The translations under genes were made by a program, and so were the position numbers. From contig JAQGMF010000015.1 in the NCBI GenBank assembly GCA_028292505.1, positions 1 through 64,000 on the forward strand: DNA of 64,000 bases. Reading direction: 5' to 3'. This document shows positions 46,625-54,828 of the stretch, piece after piece. The notes beneath the pieces were generated by a model, which saw nothing but the letters and a program-made list of their open reading frames with translations, did not search any database and was not told the origin of the DNA. The stretch's first letter is position 1. Each line of letters starts with the position of its first letter. This stretch comes from Rhodocyclales bacterium (GTDB taxonomy: Bacteria > Pseudomonadota > Gammaproteobacteria > Burkholderiales > Rhodocyclaceae).

Positions 46625-47926
46625 TCAACGTTGCGAAATCGGCTTCACATCACGCGAAGCCGCGCCGGTGTAGAGCTGACGCGGACGACCGATCTTTTGT
46701 TCCGGATCGCCGATCATTTCGTTCCACTGCGCAATCCAGCCGATGGTGCGCGCCAGCGCGAAGATGCCGGTAAACAGCGGTACCGGAATGCCCATCGCCT
46801 TCTGCACGATGCCGGAGTAGAAATCGACATTCGGGTAGAGCTTGCGGCTGACGAAGTATTCGTCCTCCAGCGCGATCTTTTCCAGCGCCATGGCCAGCTT
46901 GAATAGTGGGTCATCTTCAAGACCCAGTTCGCCGAGCACTTCGTGGCAGGTCTCACGCATCAGCGTGGCGCGCGGATCGAAGTTCTTGTAGACGCGATGA
47001 CCGAAGCCCATCAGCTTGACGCCGGAATTCTTATCCTTGACCTTGTCGATAAACTCGCCGATCTTCGCCACGCCACCGTGCTCTTGGATGTCGTTGAGCA
47101 TTTCCAGGCAAGCCTCGTTGGCACCGCCGTGCGCCGGGCCCCACAGACAGGCGATGCCCGCAGCGATACATGCGAACGGGTTGGAGCCGGACGAGCCCGC
47201 CAGACGCACCGTCGAAGTCGACGCATTCTGCTCGTGATCGGCATGCAGAATGAGTATGCGATCAAGCGCGCGCGCCAGTACCGGGTTCGGCACATAGTCT
47301 TCGCACGGTGTTGCAAACATCATATGCAGGAAATTTTCCGCATAGCCCAGGTCGTTGCGCGGGAACATGAACGGCTGGCCAAGGGTGTACTTGTAGGCCA
47401 TCGCAACGATGGTCGGCATCTTGGCGATCAGGCGAATCGCAGCAATGTTGCGATGCTCGGGATTATTGATGTCGAGCGAATCGTGATAGAAGGCCGACAG
47501 TGCGCCAACCACGCCAACCAGAATCGCCATCGGATGTGCATCGCGGCGGAAGCCCTGATAAAAACGCGTCAGTTGTTCGTGCACCATGGTGTGGCTGCGC
47601 ACCGTATTCTCGAAAACTTCGTATTCCTCTGACGTTGGTAACTCGCCATTCTTGAGCAGGAAACAGGTTTCGAGAAAGTTAGCCTTTACTGCCAGTTGCT
47701 CGATCGGGTAGCCGCGATACTTCAACTCGCCCTTGTCACCATCGATGTAAGTGATAGCCGATTTGCATGATGCCGTCGACATGAAGCCCGGGTCGAAAGT
47801 GAAGGCTCCCGACTTCGCATACAGCGAGCGAATATCAACGACGTCCGGACCGATCGTGCCGGTCAGAACGGGGAACTCATAGGACTGACCATCCAGGGTC
47901 AGCGTCGCGTTGCGTGGGGTCGTCAT
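46625..47926 (-). CDS. gltA: Citrate synthase
   Basis: 433 residues, hexameric type II citrate synthase as in other Gram-negatives. [20 protein letters not shown] and [18 protein letters not shown] contain catalytic histidines, and [20 protein letters not shown] is the classic signature. The N-terminal domain (about 1-60, with the [11 protein letters not shown] segment soon after) is typical of the NADH-regulated class. Follows sdhE by 27 nt on the same strand. Confidence 0.97.
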   Translation of the reverse strand: MTTPRNATLTLDGQSYEFPVLTGTIGPDVVDIRSLYAKSGAFTFDPGFMSTASCKSAITYIDGDKGELKYRGYPIEQLAVKANFLETCFLLKNGELPTSEEYEVFENTVRSHTMVHEQLTRFYQGFRRDAHPMAILVGVVGALSAFYHDSLDINNPEHRNIAAIRLIAKMPTIVAMAYKYTLGQPFMFPRNDLGYAENFLHMMFATPCEDYVPNPVLARALDRILILHADHEQNASTSTVRLAGSSGSNPFACIAAGIACLWGPAHGGANEACLEMLNDIQEHGGVAKIGEFIDKVKDKNSGVKLMGFGHRVYKNFDPRATLMRETCHEVLGELGLEDDPLFKLAMALEKIALEDEYFVSRKLYPNVDFYSGIVQKAMGIPVPLFTGIFALARTIGWIAQWNEMIGDPEQKIGRPRQLYTGAASRDVKPISQR

Positions 47927-47953
47927 GATGGTTCCTTCCCTTCGTTTCTGAAA

Positions 47954-48220
47954 TTACAAACCTGCCAAAGTCGTCGTCACAGCCGCCTTGTGCTGCAGCA
48001 AGGCCACCGTCGATTGCCAATGCGGGACTTCGCATTCCTGTGTGCCATTGAGCATTGCCCACAACTCATGGTCGTCACAGGTCAGCAGATCCAGCAATTT
48101 CTCCAGTTCCGGCTCGCCCAGGGCGTCCAGATCGTTCGCGATGAAGCGCGTGAAAAAGAGATCCAGCTCCAGCAGGCCGCGCCGTGCTCTCCATTTCATT
48201 TTTTCACGCAGTTCGTACAT
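47954..48220 (-). CDS. sdhE: Succinate dehydrogenase assembly factor SdhE
   Basis: 88 residues, helical. WRARRGLLELDLFFTRFIAN is the RGxxE motif region that binds SdhA and promotes covalent FAD attachment. LDLLTCDDHELWAMLNGTQE is the second conserved block. Directly downstream of sdhB, the usual place. Its start region is flanked by a long inverted repeat (48226-48328) that may fold over the ribosome-binding site. Confidence 0.95.
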   Translation of the reverse strand: MYELREKMKWRARRGLLELDLFFTRFIANDLDALGEPELEKLLDLLTCDDHELWAMLNGTQECEVPHWQSTVALLQHKAAVTTTLAGL

Positions 48221-48225
48221 CTCTC

Positions 48226-48328
48226 AATTCCATTCAAAAGCGTCACTGACGCGAAAACGAGCCGCAGACAGTGCAATTGCACGGCAAGGCGAAGTTGACA
48301 AAGTCAGTGGCGCTTTTGACATGGAATT
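48226..48328. repeat. 25-bp near-perfect inverted repeat filling the sdhB-sdhE gap
   Basis: Left arm AATTCCATTCAAAAGCGTCA then CTGAC (48226-48250) pairs with right arm GTCAGTGGCGCTTTTGACAT then GGAATT (48303-48328), with one mismatch and one bulged base. The 52-nt loop contains a perfect 12-bp palindrome GTGCAATTGCAC (48271-48282). The right arm includes the sdhB stop, and the left arm ends 5 nt from the sdhE start codon. Confidence 0.85.
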
Positions 48329-49049
48329 ACACCGCCCGAGACAACATCAACTCTTTAATCTTGCCGATGGCCTTGGTCGGGTTCAGGCTCTTCGGACAGA
48401 CGTCGACGCAGTTCATGATGGTATGACAGCGGAATAGGCGGTACGGGTCTTCCAGATTGTCCAGGCGCTCATTGGTCTCTTCGTCGCGCGTGTCGGCGAT
48501 GAAACGGTAAGCCGCCAGCAGACCGGCCGGGCCAACGAATTTGTCCGGATTCCACCAGAACGATGGGCAGGCCGTCGAGCAGCACGCGCACAGGATGCAT
48601 TCGTACAGACCATTGAGTTCTTCGCGTTCTTCGGGCGATTGCAGACGCTCGCGCTCGGGCGGCGGCGTGTTGTTGACGACGTAGGGCTTGATCGAGTGGT
48701 ACTGCTTGAAGAACTGCGTCATATCGACGATCAGATCGCGAATGACCGGCAGGCCCGGCAACGGACGCAGCGTGATCGGTTGCGGCAGGCTGTCGATGTC
48801 GGTAAGGCACGCCAGCCCGTTCTTGCCGTTTATGTTCATGGCATCCGAACCGCACACGCCTTCACGGCAGGAACGGCGGAAGGACAGCGAATCGTCCTTG
48901 GACTTGAGACGCACCAGCGCATCGAGCAGCTTGCGATCCGTCGGATCGAGCTCGACACTGATTTCCTGCATGTACGGCGCGGCGTCCTTATCGGGATCGT
49001 AGCGATAGATCCTGAAATTTGCAGTCCGCGCAATGTGTTCAATTGTCAT
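48327..49049 (-). CDS. sdhB: Succinate dehydrogenase iron-sulfur subunit
   Basis: 240 residues. [2Fe-2S] ligands in SCREGVCGSDAMNINGKNGL then AC; [4Fe-4S] and [3Fe-4S] ligands in ECILCACCSTACPSFWWN and CHTIMNCVDVCPKSLNP. Carries electrons from SdhA FAD to quinone in the membrane anchor. Length and motif spacing are normal. The stop codon lies inside the inverted repeat before sdhE. Confidence 0.97.
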   Translation of the reverse strand: MTIEHIARTANFRIYRYDPDKDAAPYMQEISVELDPTDRKLLDALVRLKSKDDSLSFRRSCREGVCGSDAMNINGKNGLACLTDIDSLPQPITLRPLPGLPVIRDLIVDMTQFFKQYHSIKPYVVNNTPPPERERLQSPEEREELNGLYECILCACCSTACPSFWWNPDKFVGPAGLLAAYRFIADTRDEETNERLDNLEDPYRLFRCHTIMNCVDVCPKSLNPTKAIGKIKELMLSRAV

Positions 49050-49069
49050 GGTCGTCAGTTCCGGAACAA

Positions 49070-50842
49070 TCAGTACGCGCGCGTCTTAAGCGCAATGGAT
49101 TCGACGGTCAGCGGTTCGAGCTTGACCGGCTTGTAGTCGAGACGATTGCCCTCGCGATACCACAACGAGTGCTTGAGCCAGTTGGCATCGTCGCGACCGT
49201 TCGGATGTTCCGCCGTGTCTGGCGCATCGTCGCGCACGTGCGCCCCGCGCGATTCCGTGCGCGCATTCGCCGAAACGATGGTGGCCTTGGCAACCTCGAT
49301 CAGATTGTCGAGTTCGAGTGCTTCGATGCGCGCCGTGTTCCACACCTGCGACTTGTCCTTGATCTCGGTCTGCGCCACCTGCTTCTCGATTTCGAGAATC
49401 TTGTCCACGCCCTGCTGCAGCATGTCCTTGAAGCGGAACACGCCGGCATGCGCCTGCATGGTGCGCTGCATCGCCAGACGCGTCTCATGTACATCCGCAC
49501 CGTGAGTCTGTGTGTTCAGACGATTGACGCGTGCCAGCGATTTGTCGATCTCGGCTTGAGGAACCTCTTGCAGCGCGGCCGGCTCCTTGCGGATGAATTC
49601 GACCATCGATTCGCCGGAACTCTTGCCGAAGACCAGCAGGTCGAGCAGGGAATTGGTACCGAGACGATTGGCGCCATGCACAGAAGCACAAGCGCATTCG
49701 CCAGCGGCGTAAAAGCCTGCTACCGAAGCACCGTCGACGACGACTTCGCCGTGATAGTTGGTCGGAATACCGCCCATCTGGTAATGACAAGTGGGTACGA
49801 CGGGAATCGGTGCCTTGATCGGATCGACACCGGCGAACTGGATCGAGATTTCGCGAATGCCCGGCAGGCGTTGCATGATGGTGTGCGGGTCCAGATGCGT
49901 GATGTCGAGCATCACGTGATCCTTGGCCGGACCGCAGCCACGGCCCTCGTTGATCTCCGTCACCATTGCGCGCGACACGACATCGCGCGAAGCGAGATCC
50001 TTGGCATTCGGCGCATAGCGCTCCATGAAGCGCTCGCCGTCGCTGTTGCGCAGAATACCGCCTTCGCCGCGCACGCCTTCGGTAATCAGCACGCCGGCAC
50101 CGGCAACACCGGTCGGGTGGAACTGCCAGAACTCCATGTCTTCGAGCGGAATGCCGGCGCGCGCCGCCATGCCAACGCCATCGCCGGTATTGATGAAAGC
50201 ATTGGTCGATGAATAGTAGATGCGCCCTGCGCCGCCGGTGGCGAACAAAGTGGCCTTCGCCTGGAACACGGTGACCTCACCCGTTTCCATTTCCATCGCC
50301 AGCACGCCGAGTACGCGACCGTCGGGCGCGCGCAGCAGATCCAGTGCCAGCCATTCGACGAAGAACTGCGTATTGGCGCGCACATTGCGCTGATACAGTG
50401 CGTGCAACATCGCGTGGCCGGTACGGTCGGCTGCGGCACAGGCGCGACGCACCGGCTTCTCGCCGAAGTTCGACATGTGTCCGCCGAACGGGCGCTGGTA
50501 GATCTTGCCATTGTCGAGACGGTCGAACGGCATGCCGTAGTGCTCAAGTTCCACGACCACTTGTGGCGCCTGCTTGCACATGAACTCGATAGCGTCCTGG
50601 TCGCCAAGCCAGTCGGAGCCCTTGACGGTGTCATACATATGCCAGGTCCAGTGGTCGGGTTCCGAATTGCCCAGAGAGGCCGACACGCCACCCTGCGCCG
50701 CCACGGTGTGCGAACGGGTCGGAAAAACCTTGGTAATGACGGCAGTCTTGAGACCGGACTCCGCCAGGGTCACCGCAGCGCGCATGCCGGCGCCACCGGC
50801 ACCGACGATCACTGCATCAAACGTACGCTTGGCGACTTTCAA
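49070..50842 (-). CDS. sdhA: Succinate dehydrogenase flavoprotein subunit
   Basis: 590 residues. Rossmann motif AVIVGAGGAGMRAAVTLAES, covalent-FAD segment FPTRSHTVAAQGGVSASLGN, and the active-site HGANRLGTNSLLDLLVFGKS. The start is a TTG at 50842 lying directly after the in-frame TAA of sdhD; the first internal ATG falls inside the Rossmann motif, so TTG must be used. GGAG lies about 11 nt upstream. Oxidises succinate to fumarate. Confidence 0.97.
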   Translation of the reverse strand: MKVAKRTFDAVIVGAGGAGMRAAVTLAESGLKTAVITKVFPTRSHTVAAQGGVSASLGNSEPDHWTWHMYDTVKGSDWLGDQDAIEFMCKQAPQVVVELEHYGMPFDRLDNGKIYQRPFGGHMSNFGEKPVRRACAAADRTGHAMLHALYQRNVRANTQFFVEWLALDLLRAPDGRVLGVLAMEMETGEVTVFQAKATLFATGGAGRIYYSSTNAFINTGDGVGMAARAGIPLEDMEFWQFHPTGVAGAGVLITEGVRGEGGILRNSDGERFMERYAPNAKDLASRDVVSRAMVTEINEGRGCGPAKDHVMLDITHLDPHTIMQRLPGIREISIQFAGVDPIKAPIPVVPTCHYQMGGIPTNYHGEVVVDGASVAGFYAAGECACASVHGANRLGTNSLLDLLVFGKSSGESMVEFIRKEPAALQEVPQAEIDKSLARVNRLNTQTHGADVHETRLAMQRTMQAHAGVFRFKDMLQQGVDKILEIEKQVAQTEIKDKSQVWNTARIEALELDNLIEVAKATIVSANARTESRGAHVRDDAPDTAEHPNGRDDANWLKHSLWYREGNRLDYKPVKLEPLTVESIALKTRAY

Positions 50843-51190
50843 TTAGAGTCTCCACAGAATCTGGGCTGCCCAACCGGCATAGCCCAACAACAGGAACGCC
50901 ACCACGGCGTGCAAAGTCAGACGCACACTGATGGGTTTGACGTAGTCCATGAAGATGTCCCGCACGCCGACCCATGCGTGATAGAACAGCGACATGAAAA
51001 ACAGGAAAGTCGCGAAGCGCATCATGCCGCTGGAAAACAAGTCGTACCACGCGAACACGTCGTATGACGTCAGCATCGACAGCCGGATCGCGAACATTAC
51101 GGTGTAGAGCGCCATCACCACGGCGGTCAGGCGCTGCAGAAGCCAGTCACCGAACCCGTAGTGCGCGCCGACAACGAGACGCTTCACCAT
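50843..51190 (-). CDS. sdhD: Succinate dehydrogenase membrane anchor SdhD
   Basis: 115 residues with three membrane helices. GDWLLQRLTAVVMALYTVMF, then FFMSLFYHAWVGVRDIFMDY, hold the conserved Arg, His and Asp residues of the quinone and heme region. Overlaps the sdhC stop by 7 nt; its TAA is followed immediately and in frame by the sdhA TTG. The open frame extends upstream into sdhC, but MVKRLVVGAHYG is the family start. Confidence 0.93.
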   Translation of the reverse strand: MVKRLVVGAHYGFGDWLLQRLTAVVMALYTVMFAIRLSMLTSYDVFAWYDLFSSGMMRFATFLFFMSLFYHAWVGVRDIFMDYVKPISVRLTLHAVVAFLLLGYAGWAAQILWRL

Positions 51191-51588
51191 ATCAACACTC
51201 CCAGCGCGACGGTCAGCACCAGGCTCACCACCAACACGATCACCGAACTCATGCGCGCCGCCGGCAATTCGATGCCGACATGCACATCGAGTAGCAGGAA
51301 ACGTATACCGGCGCAGAAGTGATGCAGGAAGGACCAGAGCAGTCCCAGTAGAACAAGCTTGACGATCGGCAAGCCAGCGAGGCTGAAATCGAATATCGCG
51401 TGGAAGGAATCGAGGTCCTCCTGCGAGCCCAGACTGGCGCCGAACAACCACAGGATCAACGGCAAGCACAGGAACAAGGCCACGCCACTGATGCGGTGAA
51501 GAATGGACACGATACCCGGCAGCGGCAATCTGATCTGCATGAGATTCAGATGCTTGGGCCTTGGCTTACGGACAATTACTTCCGCCAT
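51184..51588 (-). CDS. sdhC: Succinate dehydrogenase cytochrome b556 subunit SdhC
   Basis: 134 residues with three membrane helices. RPKHLNLMQIRLPLPGIVSI then LHRISGVALF is the SdhC signature, and FLHHFCAGIRFLLLD contains the likely heme-ligand His. GAGGTG precedes the ATG at 51588; an extension to 51630 is unlikely. First structural gene of the minus-strand TCA run, 107 nt after gntR on the same strand. Confidence 0.94.
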   Translation of the reverse strand: MAEVIVRKPRPKHLNLMQIRLPLPGIVSILHRISGVALFLCLPLILWLFGASLGSQEDLDSFHAIFDFSLAGLPIVKLVLLGLLWSFLHHFCAGIRFLLLDVHVGIELPAARMSSVIVLVVSLVLTVALGVLIW

Positions 51589-51656
51589 ACAGCACACCTC
51601 CAGTACATGCGACGAAAATATCTGCCGCAATTTTCGAAAACCCGTTTTTCGTAACT

Positions 51657-51673
51657 ACTTCTTGTATGACATC
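51657..51673 (-). promoter_or_regulatory. Possible regulator half-site upstream of sdhC
   Basis: On the minus strand GATGTCATACAAGAAG resembles the mdh-side palindrome TCTTATATAAGACAT read as spaced half-sites (CTTGTAT against CTTATAT, both near GACAT or GTC). It lies in the 107-nt gntR-sdhC gap. Weak match. Confidence 0.25.
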
Positions 51674-51695
51674 GGCCTATTGCGCTGCTTCACGG

Positions 51696-52433
51696 TCAAC
51701 TCAGTTCGTTCAGGTAGAAATGCTCGGCGGTCGAATACAGGCCTCGCCGCCACTCCACCGGCTTGTCGCCGTAGGTATAGGCCACCCGCTCCACCGACAA
51801 CAAAGGCGTGTGTTCGGCCACGCCCAGCGATTCCGCAACCTGCCGTTCCGCCGAAACCGCACGAATGCGCTCCGAAGCGCGAATCATGCGCAAACCAAAT
51901 CGTGTTTCGAAAAGGCTGTACAGCGAGCCTTCCCAGTCCTGCAAGACTTCCAGCGTCAAGCCCTGGAACATCTCGCCAGGCAGATAAATCTCATCGACAA
52001 CTACCGGCTTCACATCGAATTTCAGCAAACGACGCACGATGATGATCGGACTTCCCAAAGGCACCTGCAGGTTCTTCGATGCTTCCTGCCCAGCCCTGGC
52101 CTTCCAGCACTCCAGCGGAACGCTTTTCGGTTGTCCGGCGCCACCGCTGAGAGGCACCAGCCTCAGGAATCGGAATGATGCGCGCGGATCGTGGTGCGAA
52201 GCAACAAACGTCCCCTTCCCCTGACGCCGCAGCACGATATTCTCGGCCGACAACTCGTCGATTGCCTTGCGTACCGTGCCCTGACTGACACCGAAGCGTG
52301 AGGCCAGATCCTGCTCGCTGGGAATTGCCTGTCCCGGTGCCCACTCGCCCGCCTCAAGCGCTTGCAAAATCAGGCTCTTGATCTGCTGGTACAAGGGACT
52401 GAAAGTGGGCGATACGTGTGCCATGGCTTGCAT
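51696..52433 (-). CDS. GntR/HutC family transcriptional regulator of the TCA cluster
   Basis: 245 residues. Winged helix-turn-helix (about 12-78) with GQAIPSEQDLASRFGVSQGT then VRKAIDEL and RRQGKGTFVASH, followed by a UTRA effector domain (about 98-238). UTRA domains bind small metabolites. The position between sdhCDAB and mdh suggests it senses a central-metabolism acid and controls both arms. ATG at 52424 is an alternative start. Divergent from mdh across a 340-nt gap. Confidence 0.92.
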   Translation of the reverse strand: MQAMAHVSPTFSPLYQQIKSLILQALEAGEWAPGQAIPSEQDLASRFGVSQGTVRKAIDELSAENIVLRRQGKGTFVASHHDPRASFRFLRLVPLSGGAGQPKSVPLECWKARAGQEASKNLQVPLGSPIIIVRRLLKFDVKPVVVDEIYLPGEMFQGLTLEVLQDWEGSLYSLFETRFGLRMIRASERIRAVSAERQVAESLGVAEHTPLLSVERVAYTYGDKPVEWRRGLYSTAEHFYLNELS

Positions 52434-52447
52434 TCAAGCATAAATTC

Positions 52448-52475
52448 TTGACACCGTCCATATGAAGTCTACTAT
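52448..52475 (+). promoter_or_regulatory. Candidate promoter toward mdh
   Basis: TTGACA (52448-52453), 16 nt, TACTAT (52470-52475). The -35 is a perfect sigma-70 match. The predicted start site falls within the adjacent palindrome, and the leader would be nearly 290 nt. Confidence 0.5.
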
Positions 52476-52486
52476 CTTATATAAGA
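52475..52486. promoter_or_regulatory. Palindromic operator candidate TCTTATATAAGA
   Basis: Perfect 12-bp palindrome immediately downstream of the putative -10, 42 nt from the gntR start codon. AT-rich dyads of this size suit GntR/HutC dimers, so autoregulation and mdh control by the neighbouring GntR protein are likely. Inferred, not shown. Confidence 0.5.
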
Positions 52487-52773
52487 CATAAAACAGCTTT
52501 TGGCACAGCTTGAAAAAACATTGTATTCTTCGGCGTCGTTGGCTGCGCCGCCACCCCGCTGCTTGCCTGATTTTCACCGTGATGGATTGCAATTCTGCAT
52601 CACGTGTTTGTGCGTTGCACGAAATGCTGCGCTACAGTCACGGGATGTGATGGCGGTCAAGGCTTTCACGGAGTGCAAATGCTTCCGTTGCATGCGACGA
52701 ACGCCCGCGACATTGATTTTCATATCATTAAACCGTTGATTTTCTGCTGATTTCTCGCGCCAGGAGCCGCCTC

Positions 52774-53766
52774 ATGTCCAAGTCCCCCATTCGCGTCACT
52801 GTCACCGGCGCTGCCGGCCAGATTGGCTATAGCCTCTTGTTTCGCATCGCCAGCGGCGAAATGCTCGGCAAGGACCAGCCCGTCATCCTACAATTGCTCG
52901 ATCTGCCGCAAGCCCAGAAGGCCGTCAATGGCGTCATCATGGAGCTGGAAGATTGTGCCTTCCCGCTACTTGCCGGCGTCATCGCCACTGATGATCCTGC
53001 CGTCGCTTTCAAGGACACCCAGGTCGCACTGCTTGTCGGTGCACGCCCGCGCGGCCCAGGCATGGAACGCAAGGACCTGTTGACCGAAAACGCGAAGATT
53101 TTCACCGTGCAGGGCGCTGCCATCGGCCAGTACGCCGATCCCGATGTCAAGGTGCTGGTTGTCGGCAACCCATGCAACACAAATGCATATATCGCCAAGG
53201 AAACAGCAAAGAAATTTGGCCGTGTGAAGGAAGAGAATTTCACCGCCATGCTGCGCCTCGATCACAACCGCGCGCTATCGCAACTCGCCACGAAGTCTGA
53301 CCGCACGGTCGCCAGCCTGAAGAACCTGGTCGTGTGGGGCAATCATTCGCCAACGATGTATGCCGATTACCGTTTCGTCACCTCCAGCGGCGACAAGGTG
53401 AAGGACCTGATCAACGACGAAGCCTGGAACCGTGACGTGTTTCTGCCGAAGGTCGGCAAGCGCGGTGCTGCCATCATCGAAGCGCGCGGCCTCTCCTCTG
53501 CCGCCTCTGCCGCCAATGCCGCCATCGATCACGTGCGCGACTGGGTGCTGGGCACAAAGGGCGATTGGGTCACGATGGGCATTCCCTCCGATGGCTCTTA
53601 CGGTATTCCCGAAGGCATCATTTTCGGCGTCGCTGTGACGACGGAAAACGGCAAGTACAAGCGCGTCGAAGGTATCGAGATCGACGAATTCTCGCGCGAG
53701 CGCATCAACGTCACGCTGAACGAGCTCGAAGAAGAGCGCGCTGGCGTCGCGGATTTGCTGAAGTAA
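52774..53766 (+). CDS. mdh: Malate dehydrogenase
   Basis: 330 residues, NAD-dependent, of the class resembling cytosolic and Thermus [23 protein letters not shown] is the dinucleotide-binding start; [18 protein letters not shown] the mobile active-site loop with Arg; [13 protein letters not shown] and [17 protein letters not shown] the catalytic Asp/Arg and His segments. CAGGAG Shine-Dalgarno. Heads the plus-strand TCA arm. Confidence 0.97.
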   Translation: MSKSPIRVTVTGAAGQIGYSLLFRIASGEMLGKDQPVILQLLDLPQAQKAVNGVIMELEDCAFPLLAGVIATDDPAVAFKDTQVALLVGARPRGPGMERKDLLTENAKIFTVQGAAIGQYADPDVKVLVVGNPCNTNAYIAKETAKKFGRVKEENFTAMLRLDHNRALSQLATKSDRTVASLKNLVVWGNHSPTMYADYRFVTSSGDKVKDLINDEAWNRDVFLPKVGKRGAAIIEARGLSSAASAANAAIDHVRDWVLGTKGDWVTMGIPSDGSYGIPEGIIFGVAVTTENGKYKRVEGIEIDEFSRERINVTLNELEEERAGVADLLK

Positions 53767-53769
53767 TCA

Positions 53770-54780
53770 ATGGGCATGAACCGCAGTCACCCCGATGCGG
53801 TGCTTTTTCCGGACGGTGGGGCGTTACCCCACATTCCGGCAGTCGATCACTATGCCGGCAGCGCCAAGCTTATGCATAAGGCATTGGCTTTGCAGGCTGG
53901 GCTTGCCAGCAAAGGAATCGCGACTTTCGATGTGACGCTGGATTGCGAGGACGGTGCAGCAGTCGGCGCGGAACAGGAACACGCCGAGATGATCGCGGCC
54001 CTCCTGATGAGCGAGGAGAACCGCTTCGATCGTGCTGGCGTGCGTATCCATGATGTTACGCATGCGTCATGGCTTGCCGATTTGCAGCACATCGTTGCTG
54101 TCGCAGGCACGCGTCTCGCTTATCTGACGCTGCCCAAGGCGCGCGATGTCGACGACGTGCGCTGGGTGCTGGCGGCCTTGCGCGACAGCGAGCAACGGTG
54201 CGGCTTGGGGCGGAGAATTCCGCTTCACGTGCTGATCGAGACACACGGCGCCCTGCACCAGGTGTGGCAGATCGCTGCACTCGAAGGTGTCGCATCGCTG
54301 GATTTTGGCTTGATGGATTTTGTCAGCGCGCATCACGGCGCCATTACAAGCAGCGCAATGCGCAGCCCCGGACAGTTCGATCACGCCATCGTGCGCCGGG
54401 CGAAGACGGTAATCGTGGCAGCGGCGCTGGCCCATTCGGTGGTGCCGACGCACAACGTCACAACAGAATTGCATGATGTTGCAAGCATTCGGGATGATGC
54501 ACGGCGTGCGCGCGAGGAATTCGGATTCCTGCGCATGTGGAGCATCCATCCGAACCAGATCGAGCCGATTCTGACTGTCATGCAGCCGGACTACTCGGAG
54601 CTGGTGGAAGCAGATGAAGTGATCGCCGCGGCACAGGGCGCGTCGTGGGGACCGATACAGTTGCACGGTCGTCTGCATGACCGCGCCTCGTATCGTTACT
54701 ACTGGAACTTGTTGAAGCGTGCACATGCGACGGGCTGCAAATTGCCGGCCAGTGCACACGAACGTTTTTTTAATTTCTGA
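53770..54780 (+). CDS. HpcH/HpaI aldolase, citrate-lyase-beta-like CoA ester lyase
   Basis: 336 residues, TIM-barrel of the CitE/malyl-CoA lyase family. FDVTLDCEDGAAVGAEQEHA, AYLTLPKARDVDDV, LIETHGALHQVWQIAALEGV and FGLMDFVSAHHGAI show the metal-binding Glu/Asp and substrate positions. MWSIHPNQIEPI is the C-terminal motif. The reaction may be cleavage of (S)-malyl-CoA or citramalyl-CoA, but neither can be assigned. It starts 3 nt after mdh and precedes acnB, so it is part of the TCA operon. Confidence 0.88.
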   Translation: MGMNRSHPDAVLFPDGGALPHIPAVDHYAGSAKLMHKALALQAGLASKGIATFDVTLDCEDGAAVGAEQEHAEMIAALLMSEENRFDRAGVRIHDVTHASWLADLQHIVAVAGTRLAYLTLPKARDVDDVRWVLAALRDSEQRCGLGRRIPLHVLIETHGALHQVWQIAALEGVASLDFGLMDFVSAHHGAITSSAMRSPGQFDHAIVRRAKTVIVAAALAHSVVPTHNVTTELHDVASIRDDARRAREEFGFLRMWSIHPNQIEPILTVMQPDYSELVEADEVIAAAQGASWGPIQLHGRLHDRASYRYYWNLLKRAHATGCKLPASAHERFFNF

Positions 54781-54828
54781 ACCGTATCTGCCCGTGGGGC
54801 GAACGGAACACTGCTGGAGGATTTGACT

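Larger units (their letters stand above)
52434..52773. other. 340-nt gntR-mdh intergenic region
   Basis: Divergent control region. The left 60 nt hold a candidate + strand promoter and the TCTTATATAAGA palindrome. The rest, a leader of about 290 nt to mdh, shows no convincing ORF (the 52500-52739 frame begins with TTG, is Cys/Arg-rich and has no family resemblance), no terminator and no recognisable riboswitch. It ends with CAGGAG before the mdh ATG. Confidence 0.6.

Noticed and set aside
52500-52739. 79-residue plus-strand ORF in the mdh leader
   Set aside because: TTG start without Shine-Dalgarno, Cys- and Arg-rich composition, no family resemblance. Treated as untranslated leader.
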